Shown: positions 33,059-40,461, counted from the stretch's first letter. The stretch: DNA of 64,000 bases from Bifidobacterium oedipodis (GCF_012932425.1 NZ_JAAIII010000003.1:62001-126000), one strand, 5' to 3'. The notes: generated by a model from the sequence alone, not told the origin. Program-made: numbers and translations.

Positions 33059-33286
33059 ATGGGACTTAGGGATTATAGGGTGAAACGTGGGCTGAGCCAA
33101 GAGCAAGTAGCCAAAAGGGCTGGTATTAGTCAGCCGCGCCTATCCGATTATGAGGTAGGCAGAAAGCCTATTGGCAATATGACTCTTGATACTGCGCGCG
33201 CTCTTTGCAAAGCGCTTAATGTCAGCAACCCGCTTAATTTTTACCGTGAGGACTCTACGGAGAGTCCGAAAGAAAACAAGTCGTAA
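33059..33286 (+). CDS. XRE-family helix-turn-helix regulator
   Basis: 75 residues from ATG 33059. Nearly the whole protein is one Cro/CI-type HTH: LRDYRVKRGLSQEQVAKRAG, ISQPRLSDYEVGRKP as recognition helix, then TLDTARALCKALNVSNPLNF. The ribosome site lies in a hairpin. It heads the rightward region and sits opposite the late operon, so it may control one or both. A terminator follows at 33359. Confidence 0.85.
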   Translation: MGLRDYRVKRGLSQEQVAKRAGISQPRLSDYEVGRKPIGNMTLDTARALCKALNVSNPLNFYREDSTESPKENKS

Positions 33287-33358
33287 GACTGTGTGTGCCC
33301 TTAAGCGCGTGACGTTTCTTTATGGGACGTGGCGCGCACTAAGGGGTGATGAATAAAG

Positions 33359-33392
33359 AACGCGGCTGGAGCTGGTACCTCTAGCCGCGTTT
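33359..33392 (+). terminator. Terminator after HTH gene
   Basis: AACGCGGCT pairs with AGCCGCGTT, followed by TTTGC. A second looser GC-rich hairpin lies just before it (about 33304-33345). Confidence 0.7.
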
Positions 33393-33425
33393 GCATTGCC
33401 CTACAAATACTGGAATTAGCTAATC

Positions 33426-33458
33426 TGTGAGGCGTGGTCTATCGTATCACGCCTCACA
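33426..33458 (+). promoter_or_regulatory. Dyad upstream of 33475 gene, possible promoter-operator
   Basis: TGTGAGGCGTG (33426-33436) and CACGCCTCACA (33448-33458) form a perfect 11-bp inverted repeat. The 11-bp centre holds TATCGT, a weak -10, with TTAGCT 18 bp upstream. The same layout recurs at 35554, 37124 and 39875. Confidence 0.45.
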
Positions 33459-33474
33459 AGTAAGTGAGGTAATC

Positions 33475-33876
33475 ATGGATGTTGTCGAGATTGTGCGGCG
33501 GCTTGAATCACTGCCGGCGCGTAGCGTGTGGAAGTGCGCTGTGAGGGATTTCGCCATCGACCTTGTGTCGGACAATGATCTTTTCGAGGCGTTGCCGGGT
33601 GATGCTTCGCGTGGTGACATCGAAGCCGCCTTGTTGAGTGGTGCCGCCAATTGGCGCGAGTACAGTTATGGCGGGTGTGGGCTGGTTTATAACGGGGATA
33701 TTGACAACTGGCTTATGACGCCTAGTGAGCTGAAGCGTTATAACAGGCCTGGGCATGACGCGAGCATGGGTTTCGGTGGTGAGTCGTTGCTTGATATGCA
33801 GGCGCGTGCGCTTTCTCAGGCGGCGCGTCTCGCGTTCCAGGTGATTCGTTATCCGCGCCTTAAGGGTGTGGCTTGA
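33475..33876 (+). CDS. Phage protein of unknown function, 133 aa
   Basis: Start ATG 33475 after GTGAGGT. Soluble, mixed alpha/beta. Notable segments are WKCAVRDFAIDLVSDNDLFEAL, WREYSYGGCGLVYNGDIDNW and a C-terminal helix (DMQARALSQAARLAFQVI). The D-N-W-L and Y-N-G-D pattern recalls small phage proteins annotated only as hypothetical. No catalytic motif is seen. First gene of a rightward set with its own dyad promoter. Confidence 0.7.
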   Translation: MDVVEIVRRLESLPARSVWKCAVRDFAIDLVSDNDLFEALPGDASRGDIEAALLSGAANWREYSYGGCGLVYNGDIDNWLMTPSELKRYNRPGHDASMGFGGESLLDMQARALSQAARLAFQVIRYPRLKGVA

Positions 33877-33985
33877 TTTTTATGGCGTCGCGGGGCGCTT
33901 AATCCCCGCTTCTTGCCCGTTCGGGCGTTCAATCAATCAATTTTTTTCATTCAATCTTAATTTTTCTGGGAGAAGTGTATCTAAA

Positions 33986-34852
33986 ATGCGTAGGTTTGCT
34001 GCTGCCGCTGTCGCGGCCGTGATGGTGTTTTCCGTGTCCGCTTGTGGTGGTCACAATGACGTGGCTTCGGAGCCGGAGCCCAGCGCTTCGGTTTCGGAGC
34101 GTGTGAGCGTGCCTCAGCCGGAACGCAAGCCGGTTGACGCGTATTCCGCGTGGAAGGCCGATAACATGTCGCTGCCGGTTTGCATGTACGGGGATAGTGA
34201 CGTGGTGCCGTTGAATGGCATGTGCCGGTTCTTCGGTGACGTGGACGCCGAAGGCGGTGATTTTACGGACGTGTCGTATGTTCAGGCGGCTGATGGCATG
34301 GTGGTGTCGGCGTGGGATTATCGGGATGGTGCGTGGGTTGAGCGTGCCGACGTGGAACCGGAGCCGACCGTTGCCGACCTTGCTGCTGCCGTGATCAGTG
34401 GCGAGTACGGGAACGGCATGGAGCGTGAGGCGCTGCTTGGCGAACGGTTCGGTGAGGTTCAAGAGTTGGTGGATTCGATGCTTGCGCCGGCTCCTGTTGA
34501 ATCTTTTGCGCCGGTTGCCCAGTCCACCGCTGTTGATGCTCCTGTAGTCCAGCCTGTTCAGCCGTCCGCTGCGCCGGTTCAGCCGGTTGTCCCGGCTCCT
34601 GTTGCTTCGGTTTCGTCGGCAATGAGTGAGGCTGAGTGGAATTGGTGGGTTTCCGAGTTCGGCGGCTATGAGGAATATCAAGGCGTCGCATGGCCCGCGT
34701 ATGCGGATATCCCGCAATGCCAGGTTGAAGACGGTGCTACCGCCGACGGTTATCAATCGGTGTGCTATTGGGATGGCGCTGCTGTGGGTAATGGTGTTGG
34801 CGCGTCCTATGTGCTGGTCGATGGTGCCGTTATCTTCAGTTCGGAGCTGTGA
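33986..34852 (+). CDS. Secreted lipoprotein of unknown function
   Basis: 288 residues from ATG 33986. Signal peptide MRRFAAAAVAAVMVFSVSAC with a lipobox S-V-S-A-C, so the mature protein should be anchored to the outer face of the membrane. An acidic Pro/Val-rich linker (about 205-235) separates an N-terminal domain from a C-terminal domain (EAEWNWWVSEFGGYEEYQG, CQVEDG, VCYWDGAAVGNGV). Prophage lipoproteins often block superinfection, which fits but is not shown. Confidence 0.8.
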   Translation: MRRFAAAAVAAVMVFSVSACGGHNDVASEPEPSASVSERVSVPQPERKPVDAYSAWKADNMSLPVCMYGDSDVVPLNGMCRFFGDVDAEGGDFTDVSYVQAADGMVVSAWDYRDGAWVERADVEPEPTVADLAAAVISGEYGNGMEREALLGERFGEVQELVDSMLAPAPVESFAPVAQSTAVDAPVVQPVQPSAAPVQPVVPAPVASVSSAMSEAEWNWWVSEFGGYEEYQGVAWPAYADIPQCQVEDGATADGYQSVCYWDGAAVGNGVGASYVLVDGAVIFSSEL

Positions 34853-35055
34853 TGGTGCCGCGTCATTCCCGTGTGGAGCGGCGTAGGCGTCGCAATGGTC
34901 GTATCGCCGTCATGGTGCTTATTGTGGCGGCGTTCCTGTTCGCATGGTCTGGCGTGGTCGGGCCTGTTGATTATTGCAAGGCTACCGTCATGGACGGCAG
35001 CAGTCCTTTTACAAGCGTGGCCCAATGTCGGGCGTATTACGAGAGCGAGGTTTGA
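34852..35055 (+). CDS. Small membrane protein, 67 aa
   Basis: Start ATG 34852 overlaps the lipoprotein TGA (TGATG). A very basic N-terminus (RHSRVERRRRRNGR) is followed by one membrane helix (IAVMVLIVAAFLFAWSGVVG) and a short outer tail with two cysteines. It is translationally coupled to the lipoprotein and probably works with it at the cell envelope. Confidence 0.7.
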   Translation: MVPRHSRVERRRRRNGRIAVMVLIVAAFLFAWSGVVGPVDYCKATVMDGSSPFTSVAQCRAYYESEV

Positions 35056-35408
35056 TGATTATGGCTAGGTGTTGGTATGCGGCTTATTGGCCGCAGGGCG
35101 TCGGCATGTACTATGCGGATGATGGCACCACGCCGGTGTGCAGCGTTCGCGTGTTCGATTCGATGGCGGCGCGTGATGCTTGGGTTGCTGCGGATAGGTT
35201 CGATCAGGACTGGCATAGGTCGGTGGTGTCGCGTGCGTTCGCGGTGCCTGTCATGCGCGGCATGTTGCGTGATTATCGTGATTCGTTCGATGGTGGGTGG
35301 AATGTCGGGCGTGAATATTATGCGCCGGGTGCCGTCGTGGCCGCGTATCGTGCGCTGTTGGCTGAGCTTGACCCGTATGGGGTGATGCTGAAGGACGGTG
35401 GGCGTTGA
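35055..35408 (+). CDS. Phage protein of unknown function, 117 aa
   Basis: Start ATG 35055 overlaps the upstream TGA; an in-frame ATG lies at 35061. It is compact and aromatic-rich (ARCWYAAYWPQGVGMYYADD, ARDAWVAADRFDQDWHRSVV, GREYYAPGAVVAAYRALLAE). No motif known to me. Its stop overlaps the next start, so it sits in a tight operon. Confidence 0.7.
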   Translation: MIMARCWYAAYWPQGVGMYYADDGTTPVCSVRVFDSMAARDAWVAADRFDQDWHRSVVSRAFAVPVMRGMLRDYRDSFDGGWNVGREYYAPGAVVAAYRALLAELDPYGVMLKDGGR

Positions 35409-35539
35409 TGCTGCCTGAGAGTCTTGTGGTGTCGGGTTATCCGACTGCCGTGGCTTATGCGTCCTTTGCTGAAGCGCATGGTCATGCTGTTGATGTCAGG
35501 CGTTATGGGCGTGCCAAGTGGCGCGTCACCCTCAAATAA
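35408..35539 (+). CDS. Small protein, 43 aa
   Basis: A short frame coupled to the upstream gene (TGATG overlap at 35406-35410): MLPESLVVSGYPTAVAYASF to WRVTLK. It has the look of a small single-domain beta-alpha-beta peptide (Y-x9-F-x11-V-x-V-x2-Y), common among short phage proteins. Last gene of the 33986 operon, before the dyad at 35554. Confidence 0.6.
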   Translation: MLPESLVVSGYPTAVAYASFAEAHGHAVDVRRYGRAKWRVTLK

Positions 35540-35553
35540 CGTGAGTGCCCTTT

Positions 35554-35581
35554 GTGCGGCGGGGTTGATAATACGCCGCAC
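35554..35581 (+). promoter_or_regulatory. Dyad with -10-like centre before 35624 gene
   Basis: GTGCGGCG and CGCCGCAC (perfect 8-bp inverted repeat) flank a centre with GATAAT. It could be a terminator for the upstream operon, a promoter-operator, or both. Confidence 0.45.
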
Positions 35582-35623
35582 GTTATTCATTGAATCTTTT
35601 ACAAGTAGTGAGGCTGATCGATC

Positions 35624-36385
35624 ATGGTTGCGAAAACCGGTTTTTGGGTGAACCAAGATAATACGCGCGTGTTGTGGGCGCGCGACAATGGTTCGGATAA
35701 AAGGTCTGAGCTTTGGGAATTGTTCGAGGACTTCGAATCCTACACGTGGCGTGACGTGCGCGGCGATCTGCTCAACGAGTTGCGTGATTATGGTTTCGCC
35801 GGATACTTGGCTGTGCTCAAATCACAAGGGTGGAGCTGTGTGCAGCAGCCGGACGGGTTCAGCAAGCAGCTTTGCGAACTGCCGAAGCTGCCGTTTCCGC
35901 GTGCGATGCTGAATGGTCAGGCTGATGATGGCGAGTCCGGTTGGGTGCTTGTGCCGGGCGAGACGGTTGACGCTTCGGCGGATACCGTGGCGTACACGGT
36001 TCCGGCGCGTTGGGTTGTCGCCAAGGGTGATTGCTTGGATGATTGCTCTGATTTGGGTGATGTTTCTTCGGAACTGTCTGGTGTGCCTGTTGAGCCGGAG
36101 CCGGTTACGGCTGAGATACCCGAAGTGCCGCCGACTGTCAATAATAAGGCGGCGGTTCGTTGCACGGTTCCGGCGATGATCCCGGCAAAACAGTTGCCCG
36201 AGCTTCAGGGGTTTAAGCGTCCGAAGCATTTTCGGGATGCCAAGGGCCGCAAGCTGGTGTATGTCGCGCACGATGATACGAAGTGCGTTGTCGCATGGCG
36301 TGAAACGTATCAGGGCGGCGACAGTGAGCTAGAGGCGCGCGTTGCCGATTATGTCAAGTCCATTGGTTTCGAGCTGGGAGCATGA
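35624..36385 (+). CDS. Phage protein of unknown function, 253 aa
   Basis: MVAKTGFWVNQDNTRVLWAR to IGFELGA. The N-terminal domain (about 1-130) is aromatic and acidic. A Pro/Glu/Val linker (about 150-175) leads to a basic C-terminal part (PELQGFKRPKHFRDAKGRKL, CVVAWRETYQGG). No catalytic motif is recognised. Upstream there is a dyad promoter candidate but only a weak ribosome site (GTGAGG, 14 nt before ATG). Confidence 0.65.
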   Translation: MVAKTGFWVNQDNTRVLWARDNGSDKRSELWELFEDFESYTWRDVRGDLLNELRDYGFAGYLAVLKSQGWSCVQQPDGFSKQLCELPKLPFPRAMLNGQADDGESGWVLVPGETVDASADTVAYTVPARWVVAKGDCLDDCSDLGDVSSELSGVPVEPEPVTAEIPEVPPTVNNKAAVRCTVPAMIPAKQLPELQGFKRPKHFRDAKGRKLVYVAHDDTKCVVAWRETYQGGDSELEARVADYVKSIGFELGA

Positions 36386-36386
36386 A

Positions 36387-36926
36387 ATGAGTGAATGCAA
36401 ATACTGGCTGACGGCGCGTCCGGCGCAATTGGGCGCATACCCGGAAAAACCGTTGCGGGTGAGTAATATCTCCGTTGAGCAATTCAATGGCGTGTCCATT
36501 CGTGGAACGTTGTTGGTTTACGGTGAGCCGTTGGCGGATGACGTAGCAGCGGCATATGAGCTTGAGGAATGGCCCGTGGTGAAGTTCCGTGCCATAGCGG
36601 TGGCGGGACGTGACTACTCGCCTGAGAGCATGGGCAAGCTGGACTGGCTGAGCGTCGTGATCTGCATGAACCAATGGATGGATGAAACGTGCGCGTATCA
36701 TCCTGACGGCAAGTGGGCCACAACGGACACCACTTATGGGCCGGTGGTGTTCGATTTGGCGACTGTCAAACGGATGTTGGACATGCTACCGGCTTGGATG
36801 CGTTGGCCGGTGATGCTGTGTGTTCAGGATGATTCTTTGTGCGCCAGGTTCGCCCGTCATGGTCAGCGTTGGGTGATTGCCGAGTGCAAGCGATTGTTTG
36901 CCGATGGTTATGAAAGGTGGTGGTGA
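36387..36926 (+). CDS. Phage protein of unknown function, 179 aa
   Basis: Start ATG 36387 follows GGGAG. Segments: RVSNISVEQFNGVSIRGTLL, VVKFRAIAVAGRDYSPESMG, ICMNQWMDETCAYHPDGKW and a C-terminal basic helix with three cysteines. No family recognised. One base separates it from the upstream stop, so the two are probably co-translated. Confidence 0.65.
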   Translation: MSECKYWLTARPAQLGAYPEKPLRVSNISVEQFNGVSIRGTLLVYGEPLADDVAAAYELEEWPVVKFRAIAVAGRDYSPESMGKLDWLSVVICMNQWMDETCAYHPDGKWATTDTTYGPVVFDLATVKRMLDMLPAWMRWPVMLCVQDDSLCARFARHGQRWVIAECKRLFADGYERWW

Positions 36927-36929
36927 GCC

Positions 36930-37115
36930 ATGGCGGCTATCACCGTGAACGACGTGAGCATTGTGAATGCTTTGGAGCGTGCCGGTTTTGCGGCTACTGA
37001 GTCGAATGTGAAACGTGTTCGTGAGGCGGTGCCGCCCACCACGAGCGCGTTGCTGGATTTTCTGGTGGGTTCGGTGGATTTGCCTTGCAAGGCCGTCACC
37101 GAAGCATTGTTCTGA
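36930..37115 (+). CDS. Small protein, 61 aa
   Basis: MAAITVNDVSIVNALERAGF to AVTEALF. Mostly helical, with two predicted amphipathic helices. AAAGGTGG lies before the start. Possibly a small DNA-binding or partner-binding protein; there is no clear HTH. Confidence 0.55.
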   Translation: MAAITVNDVSIVNALERAGFAATESNVKRVREAVPPTTSALLDFLVGSVDLPCKAVTEALF

Positions 37116-37158
37116 GAGTTGTTGGCGGGCGGTTATACTTGTTGTGTGGCTGTCCGCC
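37110..37158 (+). promoter_or_regulatory. Promoter with GGCGG/CCGCC dyad
   Basis: TATACT (37134-37139) with TTCTGA 18 bp upstream. GGCGGG at 37124-37129 and TCCGCC at 37153-37158 are the same half-sites that flank the stronger promoter at 39863. Confidence 0.45.
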
Positions 37159-37208
37159 TGTTTTTACTGGGAATTAGCAATTCGGTTTAATCGAGCGGAG
37201 GTTTTGTC

Positions 37209-37520
37209 ATGTCTGGTATTGCTGTTGAGACCGAGATGTGCGGGGATGTTCCCGCGCGTATCGAGTGTGGTTTGACGGGCAATTTTTATTGTGATGTGTG
37301 CGGCAAGGGCGAGAGCGCTTGGGCGCATTGGTTCAAGGGCGAGTATACGGGCAAGCAGCGGTATGTGCTGGTGAATGATTCGACCGGTGCCGAGGTTCAG
37401 GTGCCGCCCGTGTTGGCCGCTGAATATGATGATGGCGAGCTGACCGTGGGTGATGTCGCGTCGGCTCTTGTGCCTTGCTGGGAGGATTGGGTGGACGACT
37501 GCCGTCTGGTGAAACGCTGA
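37209..37520 (+). CDS. Zinc-ribbon-like protein, 103 aa
   Basis: A cysteine cluster C-x8-C (about 11, 20) and CDVCGKGESAWAHWFKG (about 28-44) suggests one zinc site in the N-terminal half. The rest is acidic (AAEYDDGELTVGDVASALVP). Good GGAGG site upstream. Perhaps a small transcription or host-takeover factor; no specific function is visible. Confidence 0.65.
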   Translation: MSGIAVETEMCGDVPARIECGLTGNFYCDVCGKGESAWAHWFKGEYTGKQRYVLVNDSTGAEVQVPPVLAAEYDDGELTVGDVASALVPCWEDWVDDCRLVKR

Positions 37521-37540
37521 TCGTTTCACTGTCTTTATTG
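37509..37540 (+). terminator. Terminator over the stop of the 37209 gene
   Basis: GTGAAACG (37509-37516) pairs with CGTTTCAC (37522-37529) across the TGA, followed by a T-rich run (TGTCTTTATTGG). Confidence 0.7.
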
Positions 37541-37548
37541 GTTTTGTG

Positions 37549-37572
37549 AGGGCTGCACTTTGGTGTGGCCCT
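37549..37572 (+). ncRNA. Recurrent hairpin, copy 1
   Basis: AGGGCTGCAC, loop TTTG, GTGTGGCCCT. The tandem TG/TG steps pair as two G.U wobbles. Related hairpins lie at 37631 and 42054. Each follows a gene end and leads into a pyrimidine-rich tail. Could be an attenuator or a structured leader. Confidence 0.4.
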
Positions 37573-37630
37573 TTGCTTTCTCTGAATTTTCTCTTAATTC
37601 AGTGATTTTCAGAGTTGTTACTGGCTTATG

Positions 37631-37650
37631 GGCTGCGCTTGTGCGTGGCC
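37631..37650 (+). ncRNA. Recurrent hairpin, copy 2
   Basis: GGCTGCGC, loop TTGT, GCGTGGCC, then TCTCCTGTTTT just before the ribosome site of the 37676 gene. Confidence 0.4.
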
Positions 37651-37675
37651 TCTCCTGTTTTAAGGGGTGATTTTA

Positions 37676-38110
37676 TTGGAGCAGCTGGTTTGTGACCGTT
37701 GCGGGCGGGTTATCCGTGATGATGATGGTCTGGAATGGAATGGGTGCTGCGAGTGCGTTGATTGCAAGCGTTTCCTGTGCAGGGAGTGCAGCGAGATGGA
37801 TTATTTCGGCACATTCCGTTGCAAGGAATGCGCAAACAAGCGGCGTATGAAGACGAGGGGTTTCGGTACCGAGCACTACAGCCTGTATAAAACCGATGAT
37901 GGTTGGCTGGCCGACCCGCATGGCGGCACGTATGAGTGGTTTGATTTTCCGCGCATTCGTTTCGATTGCGAGGGTGTGGCCCGGTTTTCTCTTAAGGGCG
38001 AGTCGTTCGACTGTCGGTCTGATTACGGGGTGTTCATGGAGTTCGCGCGGTCGGTTGAGCGTGAGCTTGAGGCCATAGCCGGTTTTATTCAAAAATCTTT
38101 GGAAGGGTGA
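37676..38110 (+). CDS. Zinc-ribbon phage protein
   Basis: 144 residues from TTG 37676, with AAGGGG 8 nt upstream (GTG 37667 is an alternative). The N-terminus holds four CxxC-type pairs: CDRCGR, CCECVDCKRFLCREC and CKECANKRR, enough for two zinc sites in a RING/B-box-like or double-ribbon arrangement. The C-terminal part is a beta-rich domain (YSLYKTDDGWLADPHGG). It probably binds nucleic acid or protein; the target is unknown. Confidence 0.7.
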   Translation: MEQLVCDRCGRVIRDDDGLEWNGCCECVDCKRFLCRECSEMDYFGTFRCKECANKRRMKTRGFGTEHYSLYKTDDGWLADPHGGTYEWFDFPRIRFDCEGVARFSLKGESFDCRSDYGVFMEFARSVERELEAIAGFIQKSLEG

Positions 38111-38551
38111 GTGATTGCAATGGTGTTGGATGGTTTCAACGAGGTGCCCATGGCCGATACGGCCGACATGGCGGCTGAGGGTGATGGTCGGAGTGATTTC
38201 AACCACAAGGTCGGCTGGATTATGGCGACGTTGCGTGACAGTGCCGGTTTGACGCAAAAGGACGTGGTGCCGTTGCTGGCGGATAATCGGCGCACGTTCG
38301 GGTCGGCCCAAGGGTTCATCTCCCGTGTCGAGCTGGGCAAGCAGTCGTTGAGTTTGGAGGATGCTGCGATGCTGTTGCGCGCCTACGGCTTCTACAAGCC
38401 CGATGTGCTGTTCGATGTGTCCCGCGCGCATTTTCCCTCATTGGTGCGTGAGCGGCGGCGCAAGCACCTGTTGGAACAGCGTGCCGTGTTGGACGAGCAG
38501 CGGCGCGCCTTGGATATGGAACTTGCGGAATTGGGGGGGGCGAGTGACTGA
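38111..38551 (+). CDS. XRE-family HTH protein
   Basis: 146 residues from GTG 38111, one base after the upstream TGA. HTH at about 32-85: GWIMATLRDSAGLTQKDVVP, GFISRVELGKQSLSLEDAAML. A long basic/acidic coiled coil (FPSLVRERRRKHLLEQRAVL) follows and may mediate dimers. Probably a transcription regulator of the rightward region. Its stop overlaps the next start. Confidence 0.8.
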   Translation: MIAMVLDGFNEVPMADTADMAAEGDGRSDFNHKVGWIMATLRDSAGLTQKDVVPLLADNRRTFGSAQGFISRVELGKQSLSLEDAAMLLRAYGFYKPDVLFDVSRAHFPSLVRERRRKHLLEQRAVLDEQRRALDMELAELGGASD

Positions 38552-38766
38552 TGCTTCCTGTTTTCTACCGGTATGTCGGGTTGCATGACGGCCGTGAAAT
38601 GTGGGAGCCGGTTGCGTGGGCCTCATTACGGCTGGAATGGTTGTGGCTGGCCGTGTGCGGCAGATGCCATGCGCGCTTGGGTTTCCATGTCTGGCTGTAC
38701 TGCATGGCGCGTGATGGAGAATTGCTGACTATGGATATGCTGCCAAGCGGTGTTGAGATTGTTTGA
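38551..38766 (+). CDS. Small protein, 71 aa
   Basis: Start ATG 38551 overlaps the upstream TGA. MLPVFYRYVGLHDGREMWEP to SGVEIV, with a CGRCHARLGFHVWLYC segment that could bind one metal. Co-translated with the HTH gene; function unknown. Confidence 0.6.
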   Translation: MLPVFYRYVGLHDGREMWEPVAWASLRLEWLWLAVCGRCHARLGFHVWLYCMARDGELLTMDMLPSGVEIV

Positions 38767-38783
38767 TTAAGGAGGATTGAATC

Positions 38784-39146
38784 ATGGGTTATTACAGTGA
38801 TTACAGCGGCGGTTTCACCGTCAGCGGGCTCGGCTCGGATATCAATGTGGTATCAAACCGAGTCGAGGAGACGTTGGCGGATGACTCGCTGTCGTTCATG
38901 GTGACGCATGGCGACGGTGAAGACGTGTTCGACGTTGAGGTTACGTCGGATAGTACGAAGTGGTATGGGTGGGTTGATGATCTGAAGCGTTTAGACTGTC
39001 TCGTGCATTATGCCGGTGGGCGTCTCTCCGGTTGTGTGGAGCGTCATGGTGAGGAATGGGATGATCTGCAACGTGCCGTGTTCACCGATGATGGCGTGCG
39101 CGTGGATACGGCGAGGATAGTCTGGCCCGACGGGACTGACGTCTGA
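38784..39146 (+). CDS. Phage protein of unknown function, 120 aa
   Basis: MGYYSDYSGGFTVSG, then an acidic beta-rich fold (FMVTHGDGEDVFDVEV, KWYGWVDDLKRLDCLVHYAG, EEWDDLQRAVFTDDG). AAGGAGG upstream. The N-terminal GYYSDY pattern recurs in small phage proteins of unknown role. Last gene before the CRISPR-like repeats. Confidence 0.65.
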   Translation: MGYYSDYSGGFTVSGLGSDINVVSNRVEETLADDSLSFMVTHGDGEDVFDVEVTSDSTKWYGWVDDLKRLDCLVHYAGGRLSGCVERHGEEWDDLQRAVFTDDGVRVDTARIVWPDGTDV

Positions 39147-39171
39147 TTTTGGGCGTGTCCTTGCCGACTGT

Positions 39172-39390
39172 GGTATGGTTTCTCATACCTGTTCCCCGCG
39201 CTTGCGGGGATGACCCATTGAAGATGAATGTTGATTTGTTCAACTTCGGAGCGTTCCCCACATTAGTGGGGTGATCCCTTGAAGATGTCCGCAGATTCGT
39301 TTGGGTCGCATAATGTTCCCCACGTTGGTGGGGATGATTCCGTAATTTGTATGGGATACATGGTGTTCCCCACTGTTGTGGGGTTAGCGT
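39172..39390 (+). CRISPR. CRISPR-like mini-array, type I-E-like repeats, degenerate
   Basis: Four repeats start at 39191, 39253, 39315 and 39365 (spacing 62, 62, 50). All share GTTCCCC, a 6-bp stem with a 4-nt loop, and GGGG. The first, GTTCCCCGCGCTTGCGGGGA followed by TGACCC, is close to the I-E consensus. The others change the stem C-G pair to A-T on both arms (CCCCAC/GTGGGG), so the hairpin is kept by compensation. The first two spacers both begin with TTGAAGATG soon after the repeat, unlike random spacers. A separate hairpin GGTATG/CATACC (39172-39189) abuts repeat 1. No cas gene is present. Confidence 0.6.
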
Positions 39391-39393
39391 TAA

Positions 39394-39428
39394 CCGCCCG
39401 TCCAATGCCTCATAGACGTTGGGCGGGC
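39394..39428 (+). terminator. Hairpin ending the CRISPR-like stretch
   Basis: CCCGTCCAATG (39397-39407) pairs with CGTTGGGCGGG (39417-39427), two G.U pairs. It may end an array transcript before the 39451 gene. Confidence 0.5.
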
Positions 39429-39450
39429 ACAACATTATGGAGGTAAAACG

Positions 39451-39849
39451 ATGTTTGTGATCCTGGATGATCAGGGCAATGAAGAGCGGCGCGTTGAGAA
39501 GCTGCCGAAGCTGGAATATGATCTGTCGCAGTGGAATGAGCCATATGACGAGCGCGGCGCGTATGTGACGGTTGGTGCGCGTGACCCGTGGGGTCATGTC
39601 GTGTCGATCACGACGAACAAGAGCGGCGAGGGCGAGTTCGAGTGGGTGGATCGCCCGTTCGGCGGCGAATGGCGTCAGACGCGCGGAACGTTGCAGTTCC
39701 AATTGTCCGATTCCGATCAGGGCGTGAAGAAGACGTTGAACAATCGTTGGAAGGCCGCGCACGTGCGTGGTGCCGATGATTGGGATGCTTGGCAGCAGGC
39801 GTTGCGCGAGTGTGACGAACAGGATAAGGAGGAACTGGGCCGCATGTGA
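39451..39849 (+). CDS. Small acidic protein next to CRISPR-like array
   Basis: 132 residues with a GGAGG site. MFVILDDQGNEERRVEKLPK, then a beta-rich centre (AYVTVGARDPWGHVVSITTN, WVDRPFGGEWRQTRGTL) and an acidic C-terminal helix (DWDAWQQALRECDEQDKEEL). It resembles no family I know. Its size, acidity and place right after repeats that mimic I-E crRNA make it worth testing as an anti-defence protein, but nothing in the sequence proves this. Confidence 0.65.
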   Translation: MFVILDDQGNEERRVEKLPKLEYDLSQWNEPYDERGAYVTVGARDPWGHVVSITTNKSGEGEFEWVDRPFGGEWRQTRGTLQFQLSDSDQGVKKTLNNRWKAAHVRGADDWDAWQQALRECDEQDKEELGRM

Positions 39850-39862
39850 CTGTGCGGCAAAG

Positions 39863-39901
39863 TTGTTCAACGATGGCGGATGCGATATAATCGTGTCCGC
39901 C
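39863..39901 (+). promoter_or_regulatory. Strong promoter with GGCGGA/TCCGCC operator-like dyad
   Basis: TTGTTC (39863-39868), 17-bp spacer, TATAAT (39886-39891). GGCGGA (39875-39880) and TCCGCC (39896-39901) bracket the -10. It drives the 40021 gene set. The best defined of the dyad promoters in this region. Confidence 0.7.
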
Positions 39902-40020
39902 TTTCCTTTGTCTGGGGACTTCGCTGGCACGGCTTGCTAACAGTGCGACAGACTTTTCACGGGATTGCCATGCCTACGGTGGCACGGCACTTCATTGAGG
40001 AAACAAGGAAAGGAGTTTTC

Positions 40021-40383
40021 ATGGTAAACGATCCGCGCTGCACGTGGGCCAAGGGGCGTGACGGAGACTGGATTATCCGCATCCCACGTCGAATGCAGGA
40101 AAGCTACGAAGAGGCTGGCGAAAGCGAATACGTTGTACATAAGGCCAACGGTGATACGCAGGTCGTGGGTGTCACCGGGTATAGCAAGCCTTTCACCGGC
40201 AGGGATGTGGTCGAATACGTGTTCGGCTATCCCAGGAAGGAGGAGCGCCGCTATCCCGCCCGGCGTGCCGGGCATCGTTGTGATTCGTGCGGGCGTCGCG
40301 GGGCGCATCGGGCGCATGATATGAGCGGTTTGCCTTGTTGGTTGTGCATGGGGTGTGACGATGGCTCGTACAGCGCCTTCTAG
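40021..40383 (+). CDS. Phage protein with C-terminal zinc finger
   Basis: 120 residues from ATG 40021 (AAAGGAG upstream). N-terminal: TWAKGRDGDWIIRIPRRMQE, beta-rich. C-terminal: basic RRYPARRAGHRCDSCGRRGAH then LPCWLCMGC, a four-cysteine zinc site that may bind nucleic acid. The long upstream frame crosses the promoter and is rejected. Confidence 0.7.
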   Translation: MVNDPRCTWAKGRDGDWIIRIPRRMQESYEEAGESEYVVHKANGDTQVVGVTGYSKPFTGRDVVEYVFGYPRKEERRYPARRAGHRCDSCGRRGAHRAHDMSGLPCWLCMGCDDGSYSAF

Positions 40384-40461
40384 GCAACGTATATGCACAG
40401 TGCAGGGCCATGCGCAGTTGGAGCGCGCGGAGAGGCGCGCGAACAAGTGAAAGGATTCGGA

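Noticed and set aside
39082..39930. Long minus-strand frame across the CRISPR-like repeats
   Set aside because: Its peptide contains the typical by-product of I-E repeats (SPQARGT-like words) and it overlaps two plus-strand genes.
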